Source: JACCZX01 sp963791315
Lineage (GTDB): Bacteria > Pseudomonadota > Gammaproteobacteria > Burkholderiales > Burkholderiaceae_F
DNA length: 64,000 nt
Assembly: GCA_963791315.1 (NCBI GenBank)
Contig: CAWBRQ010000002.1
Span: 124,001-188,000 of the forward strand
Reading direction: 5' to 3'
How positions within the stretch are numbered: the stretch's first letter is position 1; each line of letters begins with the position of its first letter. The notes under the pieces were generated by a model. The model ran no database searches, was not told where the DNA came from, and saw only the letters and a program-made list of their open reading frames with translations. Positions 8,412-17,208 of the stretch are shown here, one piece after another. Position numbers and translations under genes: made by a program.

Positions 8412-10004
8412 CTACTCGTTGCTGCCGATCGTCACCGACTCCATGTTTAGCACGTTGTCCGGCCGGTGCACGACCGTCACGTTGCTGCGCATTGCCCACG
8501 GAATCATCTGCCGGTGCAGCGGCACATGATGCACCTGCGCATTGTGCTCGGCGATCGCCTGCCGGATGATCTCGCGTCGCTTCTCTGGATTCGACTCGAC
8601 CGCCGCGCTGTCGATCAACGTATCGAGCTTCGGGTTGACGTACCGGCCGTAGTTGAACGAGCCGTTGCCGGTCTTATCGTCCTTGGAACGCAGCACCGGC
8701 GATAGCATCGTCTGGGCGTCCGTGATCGCTCCCCCCCAGCCCAGCATGAACATACTGGTGTCGTATTTTTCGAGTTTCGGGAAATACGTGGATCGCGGCT
8801 GCGTGTTGACCTTGGTGTTGATGCCGACCTTGGCCAGCATTGACGCCACTGCGATGCAGATCTCTTCGTCATTGACGTAGCGATTGTTCGGACAATCGAG
8901 CGTCACTTCGAAACCGTTGGCGTAGCCCGCTTCGGCCAGCAACTGCTTCGACCGGTTGATGTCGTACGGCAGCCGCTTTTCGGCGTCGGGATTCGAGGCC
9001 GTGACCGAAGGCGTGATCCCTCCGGTTGGCAGGGCAGAGCCGCGCATGATGCGCGACTTGATCGCTTCAATGTCGATCGCGTGATACACCGCTTGACGTA
9101 CGCGAACATCCTTGAATGGATTCTTGCCCTTCACGTTCGAATACAGCAGCTCGTCGCGGGTTTGATCGAAGCCGAAGAACACGACCCGGTTCTCCGGCCC
9201 GCGCATGACCTTCGTTCCCTTGTTCTCTTCGATGCGGCGCACGTCCTGCGGCGGCGGGTCGAGAATGAAATCGACCTGACCCGACAGCAACGCGGCCGTG
9301 CGCGTCGCGTCCGCGCTGACCTGCGTGTAGACCACGTCAGTGACGTTCCCGGGGTTGCGGCCGTCCTTAATGCCCCACCAATCGGGGTTGCGCTTCAGCA
9401 CGGTCTTGATACCGGGCTCGCGCGACACCAGGATCCAGGCGCCGGTGCCGTTGGCGTTGCGCGAAGCGAACGTTTCTTCTTTCGCCTTGAAGTCAAGCGG
9501 CTTATCGACCTTGTTCTTGATCGCCCACGCCTTGCTCATGATGTAGATCGTGGTTGCATGCTCGAGCGTGATCGGATTCGGCTTGTCCTGCACAAACTCG
9601 ACCGTGAAGTCGTCAATCTTGCGCGGCTTGCCGACCGGAATTGCGTACTGGCGCAGCTGCGAGTTCGGATGGCTCGCGCGCTCGTACGAAAAAACGATGT
9701 CGTCGGCGCTAAAAGGCGAGCCGTCGTGAAACTTGACCCCCTGGCGCAACGTGAACCGCCAGGTTGTCGGGCTCACCTGCTGCCAACTGGTCGCCAGCCC
9801 AGGCACCAGCTTCAGGGTGTTATCGCGCATCACCAGCGTGTCGTGCACCGATTGCGAGAACATGTTGGTCAAGCCTTCGTTCTGCGAAAACGGGTCCGCG
9901 GTTTGCGGATCGCCTTGCGATGCCCAACGCAGTGTCTTGGCGTCGGCCACGGTAATGGCTAGCGCGGTGGCCGCGGTGAAGGCTGCGAGATAACGTTTGA
10001 TCAT
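8412..10004 (-). CDS. ABC transporter substrate-binding protein, peptide/nickel family (SBP_bac_5)
   Basis: A 530-residue periplasmic binding protein of the DppA/OppA class. The start MIKRYLAAFTAATALAITVA is a signal peptide cleaved near ADA-KTL. Family landmarks include LRWASQGDPQTADPFS at the mature N-terminus and TWRFTLRQGVKFHDGSPFSA, the classic SBP_bac_5 signature, near residue 90. No permease or ATPase gene is nearby, so it must work with a transporter encoded elsewhere or as an orphan receptor. It sits between adk and kdsB. The ligand cannot be told from sequence; oligopeptides are the default. Confidence 0.92.
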   Translation of the reverse strand: MIKRYLAAFTAATALAITVADAKTLRWASQGDPQTADPFSQNEGLTNMFSQSVHDTLVMRDNTLKLVPGLATSWQQVSPTTWRFTLRQGVKFHDGSPFSADDIVFSYERASHPNSQLRQYAIPVGKPRKIDDFTVEFVQDKPNPITLEHATTIYIMSKAWAIKNKVDKPLDFKAKEETFASRNANGTGAWILVSREPGIKTVLKRNPDWWGIKDGRNPGNVTDVVYTQVSADATRTAALLSGQVDFILDPPPQDVRRIEENKGTKVMRGPENRVVFFGFDQTRDELLYSNVKGKNPFKDVRVRQAVYHAIDIEAIKSRIMRGSALPTGGITPSVTASNPDAEKRLPYDINRSKQLLAEAGYANGFEVTLDCPNNRYVNDEEICIAVASMLAKVGINTKVNTQPRSTYFPKLEKYDTSMFMLGWGGAITDAQTMLSPVLRSKDDKTGNGSFNYGRYVNPKLDTLIDSAAVESNPEKRREIIRQAIAEHNAQVHHVPLHRQMIPWAMRSNVTVVHRPDNVLNMESVTIGSNE

Positions 10005-10055
10005 GAAGACGCCCCCGGTGGCTCTCAAACCGATCTCAAACAGATGCGCGCGAGT

Positions 10056-10814
10056 TTAGTCCCGGATCATGGTGCGCACGCGCTGCAAATCTTCCGGCGT
10101 ATCGACCCCCGGTGGTAATGCGGAGTCGAGCAGCAGCACCGCGATGCCGATCCCTTGCGTCAACGCGCGCAGTTGCTCGAGTTTTTCGTGCTCTTCGATA
10201 GCCGACCGCGGCAGTGTCGGAAAGCGCGCCAGAAACGCAGCGCGATACGCGTAAAGTCCAACATGGCGCCAGGCGGGCAGGGCGGGAGGCAACACGGCAT
10301 GCGTCTGGGCAAACGCATCGCGCGACCAAGGAATTGGAGCGCGTGAAAACATCAACGCGCGTGCGTCGACGTCCACAACGACCTTGACGACGTCGGGGCT
10401 AAAGAACTCATTCGCATCGACGATCGAATGCGCGGCGGTTGCGATCTCGCAATCCGTACGCGAGTGCAGCAACTGGGCGACGCCGCGCACGATGGCGGGC
10501 GGCAATAGCGGCTCGTCTGCCTGCACATTGACGACGATCGTGCGTGGATCGAGCGATAACAGGCGTGCGGCCTCGGCCAGGCGGTCGGTGCCGCTTTGAT
10601 GCGCTTTCGACGTCAACATCGAATCGACGCCATGCGCGCTGCATGCGGCAACGATGGCGGCATCGTCGGCGGCCACGACGACACGCGCCGCTCCGCTTTC
10701 TTTCGCGTTGCGCGCGACTCGAACCACCATCGGCACGCCACCGAGATCGGCCAGCGGCTTGTTGGGCAGCCGCGTTGACGCCAGCCGCGCCGGCACGATG
10801 ACAACGAATTCCAC
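10056..10814 (-). CDS. kdsB: 3-deoxy-manno-octulosonate cytidylyltransferase
   Basis: A protein of about 252 residues. It opens with VIVPARLASTRLPNKPLADL, the nucleotide-binding signature of CMP-KDO synthetases, and continues with VNVQADEPLLPPAIV. It activates KDO with CTP for lipid A core synthesis. The GTG at 10814 is chosen as start because it places the conserved VIVPAR strand four residues in; longer in-frame versions read through the Trm112 gene. It follows that gene by five bases, so translation is probably coupled. Confidence 0.95.
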   Translation of the reverse strand: MEFVVIVPARLASTRLPNKPLADLGGVPMVVRVARNAKESGAARVVVAADDAAIVAACSAHGVDSMLTSKAHQSGTDRLAEAARLLSLDPRTIVVNVQADEPLLPPAIVRGVAQLLHSRTDCEIATAAHSIVDANEFFSPDVVKVVVDVDARALMFSRAPIPWSRDAFAQTHAVLPPALPAWRHVGLYAYRAAFLARFPTLPRSAIEEHEKLEQLRALTQGIGIAVLLLDSALPPGVDTPEDLQRVRTMIRD

Positions 10815-10819
10815 TGGAC

Positions 10820-11002
10820 CTAGCGGCCGAGTTCGGCGGCCTCGACTTTGCGCGCGTCGGACTCCAGCATCACCGGGATGCCGTCTCGGATCGGATATGC
10901 AAGCGAATCGGCCTTGCACACCAGTTCCTGTGAAGCCTTGCGGTAGTCGAGCAGCCCCTTGCAGATCGGACACACGAGAATATCAAGCAGGCGATGGTCC
11001 AT
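10820..11002 (-). CDS. Trm112-family small zinc protein
   Basis: A 60-residue protein starting MDHRLLDILVCPICKGLLDY. The CPIC pair and the sequence LVCKADSLAYPIRDGIPVML are the full Trm112/YcaR (DUF343) signature. Homologues sit between lpxK and kdsB throughout the proteobacteria. In eukaryotes Trm112 activates methyltransferases; the bacterial role is not settled. Its start lies inside the end of lpxK, a 20-base overlap, so the three genes lpxK-trm112-kdsB form a tight operon. Confidence 0.93.
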   Translation of the reverse strand: MDHRLLDILVCPICKGLLDYRKASQELVCKADSLAYPIRDGIPVMLESDARKVEAAELGR

Positions 11003-12065
11003 CAGGGTTTCCTCGCGTCTTTGTCGCAGAGATCCGCGCGATAACGGCATCGATCAGCGCCGGATCGATCTCGGTCACCAGCGGCACCACCCACAGACGC
11101 GAATCGCTCGCCAGCGCTGAATTGTCGCCGCATTTTACGGCGTCCTTTTCGGTGATCAGGACGCGATCGGCGACGCATCCTGAAAACGGATTGGTTTGAT
11201 AATCGAAGTGATCGGCAAGTGGCAAAGCGTCGATCAGGAGACCGGCTGCACGCAACATCGCAAAGAATCGCTCGGGTGCGCCGATGCCTGCCGCGGCTGT
11301 CAAGCGCCAACCATGTGAGCGCTGTTCGGCGGCGAGCGATGACAATTCGATACGAAGCTTTGGGTCGTGCAGCGCGAACGCGCTGGTCACGTGCGTGCGC
11401 ATCCGGTAGCGCGGCGCCACCGCCCCGATCTCGGGCACTTCCGCGCCCATCCCATTAAGCGCGATCGCATCGACCCGATCCAGCCGACTGGGGGGCTCGC
11501 GCAACGGCCCTGCGGGCAGCATCCAGCCGTTGCCTAAGCCGCGATAGTTGATAAGCGCGATTTCCATGTCACGCGCTAGCTGCAGATGCTGCAAGCCGTC
11601 GTCGGCGACGATCACGTCACATTCGGGGTGCGCCGCGAGCAGTAGTCGCGCTGCCTCGGTGCGCCGCTTCGCGATGGCAAGTGGCGCTGTTGTTGCGCGC
11701 ACGATTAACAACGGCTCATCCCCAACCTGCCGCGCGGCATCCTCCGGGCGCACCAGCCGCGGTGCCGTATCGCTGCCGCCGTAGCCGCGCGACACGATGC
11801 CAGGCCGCCAGCCGCGCTCCGCGAGCGCGCGTACCAGCTCGACTGTTAGCGGCGTCTTGCCGGTGCCGCCGACGTAAACGTTGCCGACGACGACCACCGG
11901 CACATCGAGGCGCGTGGGCCGTCGAAGGCGTAGCGCGTAGAGCGCGCCGCGGCACCGGTAGAACAGGTAATGAAGCGCCGATAGGGGTGACAGGAGCCAC
12001 GCAAGAGCGCCGCGTCGCTGCCATGCTTCGGCAAGCGCGAGCTGTAGCCGGGTGCGCAGCAGCAC
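10983..12065 (-). CDS. lpxK: Tetraacyldisaccharide 4'-kinase
   Basis: A 360-residue inner-membrane kinase of lipid A synthesis that adds the 4'-phosphate to the disaccharide precursor. An N-terminal membrane anchor precedes GNVYVGGTGKTP at about residues 61-72, a P-loop in the LpxK form, followed by GIVSRGYGG and DVIVADDGLQH. The start is a GTG at 12065 with no strong ribosome site, but it gives the usual N-terminus. It lies 38 bases after exbD and overlaps the Trm112 gene. Confidence 0.95.
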   Translation of the reverse strand: MLLRTRLQLALAEAWQRRGALAWLLSPLSALHYLFYRCRGALYALRLRRPTRLDVPVVVVGNVYVGGTGKTPLTVELVRALAERGWRPGIVSRGYGGSDTAPRLVRPEDAARQVGDEPLLIVRATTAPLAIAKRRTEAARLLLAAHPECDVIVADDGLQHLQLARDMEIALINYRGLGNGWMLPAGPLREPPSRLDRVDAIALNGMGAEVPEIGAVAPRYRMRTHVTSAFALHDPKLRIELSSLAAEQRSHGWRLTAAAGIGAPERFFAMLRAAGLLIDALPLADHFDYQTNPFSGCVADRVLITEKDAVKCGDNSALASDSRLWVVPLVTEIDPALIDAVIARISATKTRGNPDGPSPA

Positions 12066-12103
12066 GACGATCGCGGGGGCAATATCAGTAATAGCTTCGG
12101 CGC

Positions 12104-12526
12104 TTACTTGCGGGCGTCAGTGCGCTGCGTCGCAAAACTGATTCGCACGATGCCGGCCAGGCGCGCCGCTTCCATCACGCCAATGACCGCCTGGTGCGGC
12201 GCTTGCGCATCGGCATTGATGATCAGCAACACATTGTCGGCTCCCTTGCCCGCGACGCGCAGCGCATCGGCCAACGCTCGCACGTCGTTCGACGCCTGCA
12301 GCTGGTGCTCAATCGCGTAGCGGCCATCGGCGGTAACGGCGACGTTGATTTCGTTAGGCTGCAACGTGGGCTGTGTGGCATCGGCCGATGGCAATGTGAT
12401 TTGGAGCTCCGCAAAGCGTGAGTACGTCGTGCTGACCGCCAGAAAGATCAGCACGATCAGCAGCACATCGATAAGCGGAATTAGATTGATCTCCGGCTCT
12501 TCGTCCAGCGCGCGGCGGAATCGCAT
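12104..12526 (-). CDS. exbD: ExbD/TolR-family biopolymer transport protein
   Basis: A 140-residue protein with one N-terminal membrane helix, EINLIPLIDVLLIVLIFLAV. It contains the proton-carrying Asp (Asp20 from this start) found in ExbD and TolR. The rest is a periplasmic domain. With ExbB it converts proton flow into force for TonB- or Tol-type partners. The ATG overlaps the ExbB stop as TGATG, showing coupling. No tonB or tolA is in the window, so the partner is unknown. In this position next to lpxK and xseA it is the usual Burkholderiales copy. Confidence 0.92.
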   Translation of the reverse strand: MRFRRALDEEPEINLIPLIDVLLIVLIFLAVSTTYSRFAELQITLPSADATQPTLQPNEINVAVTADGRYAIEHQLQASNDVRALADALRVAGKGADNVLLIINADAQAPHQAVIGVMEAARLAGIVRISFATQRTDARK

Positions 12527-13149
12527 CAACCGCGCTCTGCTCGTTCGGGCCTGGGCGCTGCGAACACTGCTTCGAGCAGACGCTCGGCCTGCTCTTCCAT
12601 GTCCACCAGGTAGTCGTCGACCAAACGTTTGAAATAGCGATATGCCAGCACCGCCGGAACAGCCACGATGATTCCGAGGGCCGTGCTGTAAAGGGCCACT
12701 GAAATGCCGCGCGCCAGATCCTGCGGGTTGGAGCCAGCTTGTTGCGAGGCGAAAATGGCGATCATGCCGACGACGGTTCCCAACAACCCCAGCAAGGGCG
12801 CAATCGACCCAATGGATCCCAGCAAGGTCAAGTTCTTCGTCAAGCGATTAGCGACGACTGCACCGGCGGCCTCCACCTGCTGCATTGCTCCTTCGCGACT
12901 GGTGCGATCGTTACGCAATCCCGCCGCGAGCACTTTGCCCAGCGGCGAATTGGCCTCGAGCTTGGCAACCACCTCCGGCGTGATCTTCCTATTCCTCCAC
13001 AGACCCAGTACGTCGGTCAATAAAGTGGCGGGTACGACGTTCCTGCGCTGCAGCGCGATCCCGCGTTCGATAATCAGCCCCAGTGCAAAAACGGACGCCA
13101 GGATCAGAGGAATAATGGGCCAGCCGAGCTCAGTGATGATGGCAAACAA
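12526..13149 (-). CDS. exbB: MotA/TolQ/ExbB proton channel protein
   Basis: A 207-residue membrane protein with an N-terminal helix and two more helices at about 100-170. The conserved block TLLGSIGSIAPLLGLLGTVVGM is the ExbB/TolQ signature. The start is a TTG at 13149 with AAGGA about seven bases upstream; no better in-frame ATG exists near the N-terminus. Together with ExbD it forms the channel complex. It is divergent from xseA, sharing about 290 bases of upstream DNA in which I see no clear promoter pair or gene. Confidence 0.92.
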   Translation of the reverse strand: MFAIITELGWPIIPLILASVFALGLIIERGIALQRRNVVPATLLTDVLGLWRNRKITPEVVAKLEANSPLGKVLAAGLRNDRTSREGAMQQVEAAGAVVANRLTKNLTLLGSIGSIAPLLGLLGTVVGMIAIFASQQAGSNPQDLARGISVALYSTALGIIVAVPAVLAYRYFKRLVDDYLVDMEEQAERLLEAVFAAPRPERAERG

Positions 13150-13436
13150 CGGGAATCCTTTGTGGTGTGGACGCTTGTGCGAGCGCGCACTGTAGAGATG
13201 CCTGACATGCGCAGCAAGTTTCCACAGTTACTGTGGACAAGTATGTGAAGAAGTAGTGCCTCGCAGCCCTAAGCCTTTGTTGCAATTTGGTTTGTACAGC
13301 TTGCACAGCGGTTAGGCAGCGTTTTAAGTCGATGAATTTCAACACCTTAACTTAACCATGCGCAAAACAAGGCTCACGCATCAGCGCGATCCGCAATTTA
13401 CCTCGATGTGTGGACAGGTTCCGCCCGGAAACCCGC

Positions 13437-14798
13437 ATGGCGCTTGACTTCGGCATTGCGAATTCAGAAAACACGCGGTCTGCGCTGACAGTTTCCGCGC
13501 TGAACCGCGCGGTTTCGGGCTTGCTTCAGCGAAGCTTCCCATTGGTGCGGGTTCGCGGCGAGATTGCCAACGTGACACGCGCCGCCAGCGGTCATTGGTA
13601 CTTTGCCTTGAAGGACGATCAGGCGCAGGCGCGCTGCGTGATGTTCCGTGCACGCAACCAGTTGCTCGGGTGGATGCCGCGCGATGGTGACGAGGTCGAA
13701 GTCAGCGCCATCGTTTCTTTGTACGAAGCGCGCGGCGAGTTCCAATTGAGCGTCGAGTCGATGCGGCGCGCGGGGCAAGGCCAGCTATTCGAGGAGTTTT
13801 TGAAGCTCAAAGCGCGGCTGGCGGCCGAGGGATTATTTGCCGGCGAGCGCAAACGTTCGCTGCCGCGAATTCCGCGGCGCGTCGCCATCGTGACTTCGAT
13901 GCAGGCGGCGGCGTTGCCCGATGTGGTGGCGACGCTGTGTCGGCGCGCTCCGTATGTCGGTGTCGTCATTTATCCGGTGCCAGTGCAGGGGGCTGGTGCG
14001 GGTAGTCAGATAGCCGCGATGCTCAGGAAAGTATCCAGGCGGGCCGCCGCTGACCTGGTCGATGTCGTGCTGTTAGTGCGTGGCGGTGGTTCGATCGAAG
14101 ATCTTTGGGCGTTTAACGAGGAGGCGGTTGCCCGTGCGGTCGTTTCGTGCACGATCCCCGTCGTCGTCGGTGTCGGACACGAAAGCGACATCACGATTGC
14201 AGACTTTGCGGCCGATCTTCGCGCGCCGACGCCGACTGCGGCAGCCGAGCTGGTCGCACCATCGTCCGACGCTCTGGCCGCGACGATCGATGCACAGCGG
14301 GCAGCGCTTTCGCGTCCGCTACGGCAATTGATCGAGAGGGCTCAGCAGCGGATTGATTATGTGCAACGGCTGGCTACGGCTCGGCGCGCGCCTTGGAAAG
14401 CGTTGGCCGCGCGGTTGGAGGCGTTGCGCCTGCGCGGCGGCAGTGCGCTGGCGCACGCGTTAACGGAAGCGCGTGCTCGGGTCGGCTCCCGTGTTCATCG
14501 GCTGCTGGTGGCACGGCCGAGTGCGAACACCGCATCCGTGCGCGTCGCTGCGTTGTCGGCGGCGCGGCGTGTGGCGATGCATGCGCAACTCAAGCGTCAT
14601 CAGGCGCGGGTCGAAAGCGGTCTGGCGGCGCTGGCGCATCTCGACCCAGGGCAAACTATGGCGCGCGGTTTCAGCATCGTGCGCGATGCGAGCGGTGCGC
14701 TGGTGCGCGATTCAGAACAGGTCGAAATCGGCCAGACGCTTGAGATCGAATTTGCGCTGGGCGGTGCAAGTACGCGCGTCGAACGCCTGCGGCGGTAA
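13437..14798 (+). CDS. xseA: Exodeoxyribonuclease VII large subunit
   Basis: A 453-residue XseA. The N-terminal OB fold begins LTVSALNRAVSGLLQ and contains VRVRGEIANVTRAASGHWYF. The catalytic domain has RVAIVTSMQAAALPDVVATL and LLVRGGGSIEDLWAFNEE, which are diagnostic. It degrades single-stranded DNA from both ends with XseB, which is not in the window. The ATG at 13437 is preferred; an in-frame GTG at 13410 would add nine residues. The frame is intact. Confidence 0.96.
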   Translation: MALDFGIANSENTRSALTVSALNRAVSGLLQRSFPLVRVRGEIANVTRAASGHWYFALKDDQAQARCVMFRARNQLLGWMPRDGDEVEVSAIVSLYEARGEFQLSVESMRRAGQGQLFEEFLKLKARLAAEGLFAGERKRSLPRIPRRVAIVTSMQAAALPDVVATLCRRAPYVGVVIYPVPVQGAGAGSQIAAMLRKVSRRAAADLVDVVLLVRGGGSIEDLWAFNEEAVARAVVSCTIPVVVGVGHESDITIADFAADLRAPTPTAAAELVAPSSDALAATIDAQRAALSRPLRQLIERAQQRIDYVQRLATARRAPWKALAARLEALRLRGGSALAHALTEARARVGSRVHRLLVARPSANTASVRVAALSAARRVAMHAQLKRHQARVESGLAALAHLDPGQTMARGFSIVRDASGALVRDSEQVEIGQTLEIEFALGGASTRVERLRR

Positions 14799-14872
14799 AG
14801 CGTAGCGCATCGACCGCATGCTAGATTGCTACACGCTCAAGCGACTGGGCGAATAACAAGCAAGGAGGGACT

Positions 14873-15475
14873 ATGGGCGCAATCTTCCAATCGCTGGGAC
14901 GCACGGTCGTCGCCGGGATCGTGCTTCTGATCGTACTGGTGGCCATCGTTGTGGGTATCACCGGCACACCGGTCCGGGTCGATCACGCGTGGACGACGTT
15001 CTTTATGCGGTGGTTGCACGTTCTATCTGGCGTGATGTGGATCGGACTGCTCTGGTACTTCAACTTCGTGCAGATACCGTCGATGCCGAAGATCCCGGAC
15101 GAACAGAAGCCGGCGATTGGCAAGGTGATCGCACCCACCGCTCTGTTTTGGTTCCGCTGGGCCGCGCTCGCCACCGTTGTTACTGGCGCATTGCTTGCCT
15201 GGATGCAAGGCTACTTAGTACAGGCGCTGACGCTGCAAGCTCCAGTTGTCCCGATCGGCATCGGCATGTGGCTCGGGCTGATCATGGCGTTTAATGTCTG
15301 GTTCATCATCTGGCCAAATCAGAAAAAAGCGCTCGGTATCGTGCAAGTCGCGCCTGAGGAGAAACCGAAAGCCGCTCGCCTGGCGATGCTGGCCTCGCGC
15401 TTCAACACGATGTCCTCAATTCCGCTGCTCTACATGATGGTGATTCAGCAAAACCGAGGCGGTGCGATTTTCTAG
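14873..15475 (+). CDS. PuuD-like membrane protein (urate oxidase N-terminal domain family)
   Basis: A 200-residue protein with about four to five membrane helices and a strong AAGGAGGG ribosome site. The segment RWLHVLSGVMWIGLLWYFNF, with the WIGLLWYFNFVQ core, is typical of the urate oxidase N-terminal domain that forms the membrane part of PuuD. No cytochrome c domain is attached, so urate hydroxylation by this protein alone is doubtful. Stand-alone versions of this domain are common in betaproteobacteria and have no proven function. A terminator follows at 15497. Confidence 0.8.
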   Translation: MGAIFQSLGRTVVAGIVLLIVLVAIVVGITGTPVRVDHAWTTFFMRWLHVLSGVMWIGLLWYFNFVQIPSMPKIPDEQKPAIGKVIAPTALFWFRWAALATVVTGALLAWMQGYLVQALTLQAPVVPIGIGMWLGLIMAFNVWFIIWPNQKKALGIVQVAPEEKPKAARLAMLASRFNTMSSIPLLYMMVIQQNRGGAIF

Positions 15476-15496
15476 GCCGTCTGATTCGTGAGCAAG

Positions 15497-15524
15497 TGGG
15501 GCCCGTGCGGCCCCATTTTCTTTT
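15497..15524 (+). terminator. Rho-independent terminator of the PuuD-like gene
   Basis: A 7-bp perfect stem, TGGGGCC with GGCCCCA around CGTGC, is followed by TTTTCTTTT and lies 21 bases after the stop. Confidence 0.85.
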
Positions 15525-15584
15525 GGCGGGCTCAATGATTGCTCAATATCTTCCTCAAACGGCTTGTCATGATGGAGGATCTGC

Positions 15585-16190
15585 ATGGAACACAAACTCC
15601 CGCCCCTGCCATATGCAATAGACGCGCTCGAACCCGCGGTATCGAGAGAAACACTGGAGTACCACTACGGCAAACACCATCGAGCCTACGTCAAGGAACT
15701 CAACAATCTAATTAAAGGTACTCAGTTCGAGAATTTGACGCTGGAGCAGATCATTGGCAGTGCATCGGGCACGCTGTTCAACAACGCGGCCCAGACATGG
15801 AACCACACGTTCTTCTGGAATTGCATGGCGCCGCGCGGGGGCGGTGAACCGACCGGTGCTCTTGCGAATGCAATTGGCGAAAAGTGGGGCTCCTACGCTA
15901 AGTTCAAGGAAGCATTCTCCAAGAGCGCGGTCAGCAACTTTGGTTCGGGATGGACTTGGCTGGTGATGCGTTCCGATGGCATCGACATAGTCAACACGGA
16001 CGATGCCGACAATCCATTGACGAACGGCGATGAGCCGCTGTTGACGCTCGATGTATGGGAACACGCTTATTACATCGATTACCGTAATGAGCGGCCGAAG
16101 TTCGTCGAGGCGTTCCTCAAGAACCTGGTGAACTGGGACTTCGCCCTGCGAAATTACGACAATTCGCTTAGCGCGGTGGCAGCCCGGTAA
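15585..16190 (+). CDS. sodB: Superoxide dismutase, Fe type
   Basis: A 201-residue Fe/Mn-family dismutase. All four metal ligands are in place: His27, His74, Asp156 and His160, in HYGKHHRAYV, TWNHTFFW and DVWEHAYYIDY. The AAQTWNHTFFWNC and FGSGWTWL segments favour the iron form. It removes superoxide in the cytoplasm. GGAGG precedes the ATG. The last 23 bases overlap the end of the convergent DUF192 gene, so the two transcripts must be antisense at their 3' ends. Confidence 0.97.
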   Translation: MEHKLPPLPYAIDALEPAVSRETLEYHYGKHHRAYVKELNNLIKGTQFENLTLEQIIGSASGTLFNNAAQTWNHTFFWNCMAPRGGGEPTGALANAIGEKWGSYAKFKEAFSKSAVSNFGSGWTWLVMRSDGIDIVNTDDADNPLTNGDEPLLTLDVWEHAYYIDYRNERPKFVEAFLKNLVNWDFALRNYDNSLSAVAAR

Positions 16191-16617
16191 TTTTCATGCC
16201 AGCTGTTATGCCGCGTTTGGCAAACCAGCCCTGATCCATTTCAAGCGCGTAGTGCACTGCGCGCGGCGGGCATGTCGACGCGTCACTCTTTGGCGCCATG
16301 TCGGCGATACTAACGATCGTGCCGTCGTCTTCGACGAATGCGATCGACAGCGGAATTAGCGTATTGCGCATCCAGAAGCAGTGTTGCGACTTGTCTTCGA
16401 ACACGAATACCATGCCGTGATTCGGTGCCAGGCGCTCGCGCATCATCAATCCGATCATGCGCGACTGCGGAGTTGTCGCCAGCTCTGCGGTAATTACGTG
16501 AATACCCGTGGTGAGCTTGGTGGTGGGCAGCGTCGGTTGCGGCGGCTGCTGGGCAAGCAGCACACAGGGCGCCATCAGCGTGCCGATGAACAGCGCGAGG
16601 ATTCGTCGTTTGATCAT
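16168..16617 (-). CDS. DUF192 family secreted protein
   Basis: A 149-residue protein with a signal peptide ending near LLAQQ. It carries the DUF192 core: RMIGLMMRERLAPNHGMVFV, then HCFWMRNTLIPLSIAFVEDD and a C-terminal YALEMDQGWFAKRGITAGM. Members are periplasmic or extracellular beta proteins whose function is unknown. It is downstream of the Ala/Lys-rich protein gene but separated from it by a good terminator, so it probably has its own promoter. Its end overlaps sodB tail to tail. Confidence 0.9.
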   Translation of the reverse strand: MIKRRILALFIGTLMAPCVLLAQQPPQPTLPTTKLTTGIHVITAELATTPQSRMIGLMMRERLAPNHGMVFVFEDKSQHCFWMRNTLIPLSIAFVEDDGTIVSIADMAPKSDASTCPPRAVHYALEMDQGWFAKRGITAGMKITGLPPR

Positions 16618-16630
16618 CTCTTAATGTAAC

Positions 16631-16666
16631 GCGCAAAAGAAAAGGCAGGGTCGCGGCCCTGCCTTT
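16631..16666 (-). terminator. Rho-independent terminator of the Ala/Lys-rich protein gene
   Basis: A perfect 10-bp stem, AAAGGCAGGG with CCCTGCCTTT, loops over TCGCGG. On the minus strand it is followed by TCTTTT. It lies 17 bases beyond the stop at 16683. Confidence 0.88.
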
Positions 16667-16682
16667 AATGCTATCGAGCGTG

Positions 16683-17069
16683 CTACTGCTTCTTGTCGGC
16701 CTTTTTCGCGTCGACTTTGGCGTCGGCCTTCGCATCTGCTTTTGCGTCGCCGGCTTTAGCGTCGGCCTTTACGTCACCTTTGGCCTTGCCGCTGCCATTC
16801 GTAACGGTCTTCGGTTCCTTCGGCTTTTGCGGCGTCTTGGCGGCCTTTTCGGTTTTCGCTGCAGGGGCCGTGGCGGCCTTATCGCTCTTGACGTCTGCCT
16901 TAGGTGCTGCAGTGGCTGACGCAGATGGCTTAACTTCAACCGGCGGCGTTGCTGCCGGTGGTGTAGCGGCACGCGGTGTTTGTACCGGCGGTGCCGAAGG
17001 CGCCGGCGTTTGCGCGAACGCAAGGCCGGCAAATGTTGCCCCGATCAGCAAGGCGATCGATTTCTTCAT
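16683..17069 (-). CDS. Secreted Ala/Lys-rich low-complexity protein
   Basis: A 128-residue protein starting MKKSIALLIGATFAGLAFAQ, a clear signal peptide. The mature part is Pro/Ala-rich at first and then strongly basic, ending in repeated AKADAKADAKVDAKKADKK-type units. No globular domain is visible. Such tails resemble histone-H1-like or envelope-binding proteins of betaproteobacteria, but its location outside the cytoplasm argues against a chromatin role. A terminator follows. It is divergent from icd, with about 140 bases between the starts. Confidence 0.7.
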   Translation of the reverse strand: MKKSIALLIGATFAGLAFAQTPAPSAPPVQTPRAATPPAATPPVEVKPSASATAAPKADVKSDKAATAPAAKTEKAAKTPQKPKEPKTVTNGSGKAKGDVKADAKAGDAKADAKADAKVDAKKADKKQ

Positions 17070-17208
17070 GTGACTCCCTAGAGTTGTGTATTTGACCGCA
17101 TTGGTCACCGTCAAAAACGGCTTCGATTGAGCGACGGTTGACAGTGTCCAACGCGCGAAACGGATGGCTGGGTAAACTCGCAGGCAAATAAACCGCACTG
17201 GAGACTCG

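Noticed and set aside
9081..9962. A 293-codon open frame opposite the peptide-binding protein gene
   Set aside because: It is a shadow of the intact binding-protein gene. GC-rich third positions open long antisense frames, and its Arg/His-rich product has no motif.
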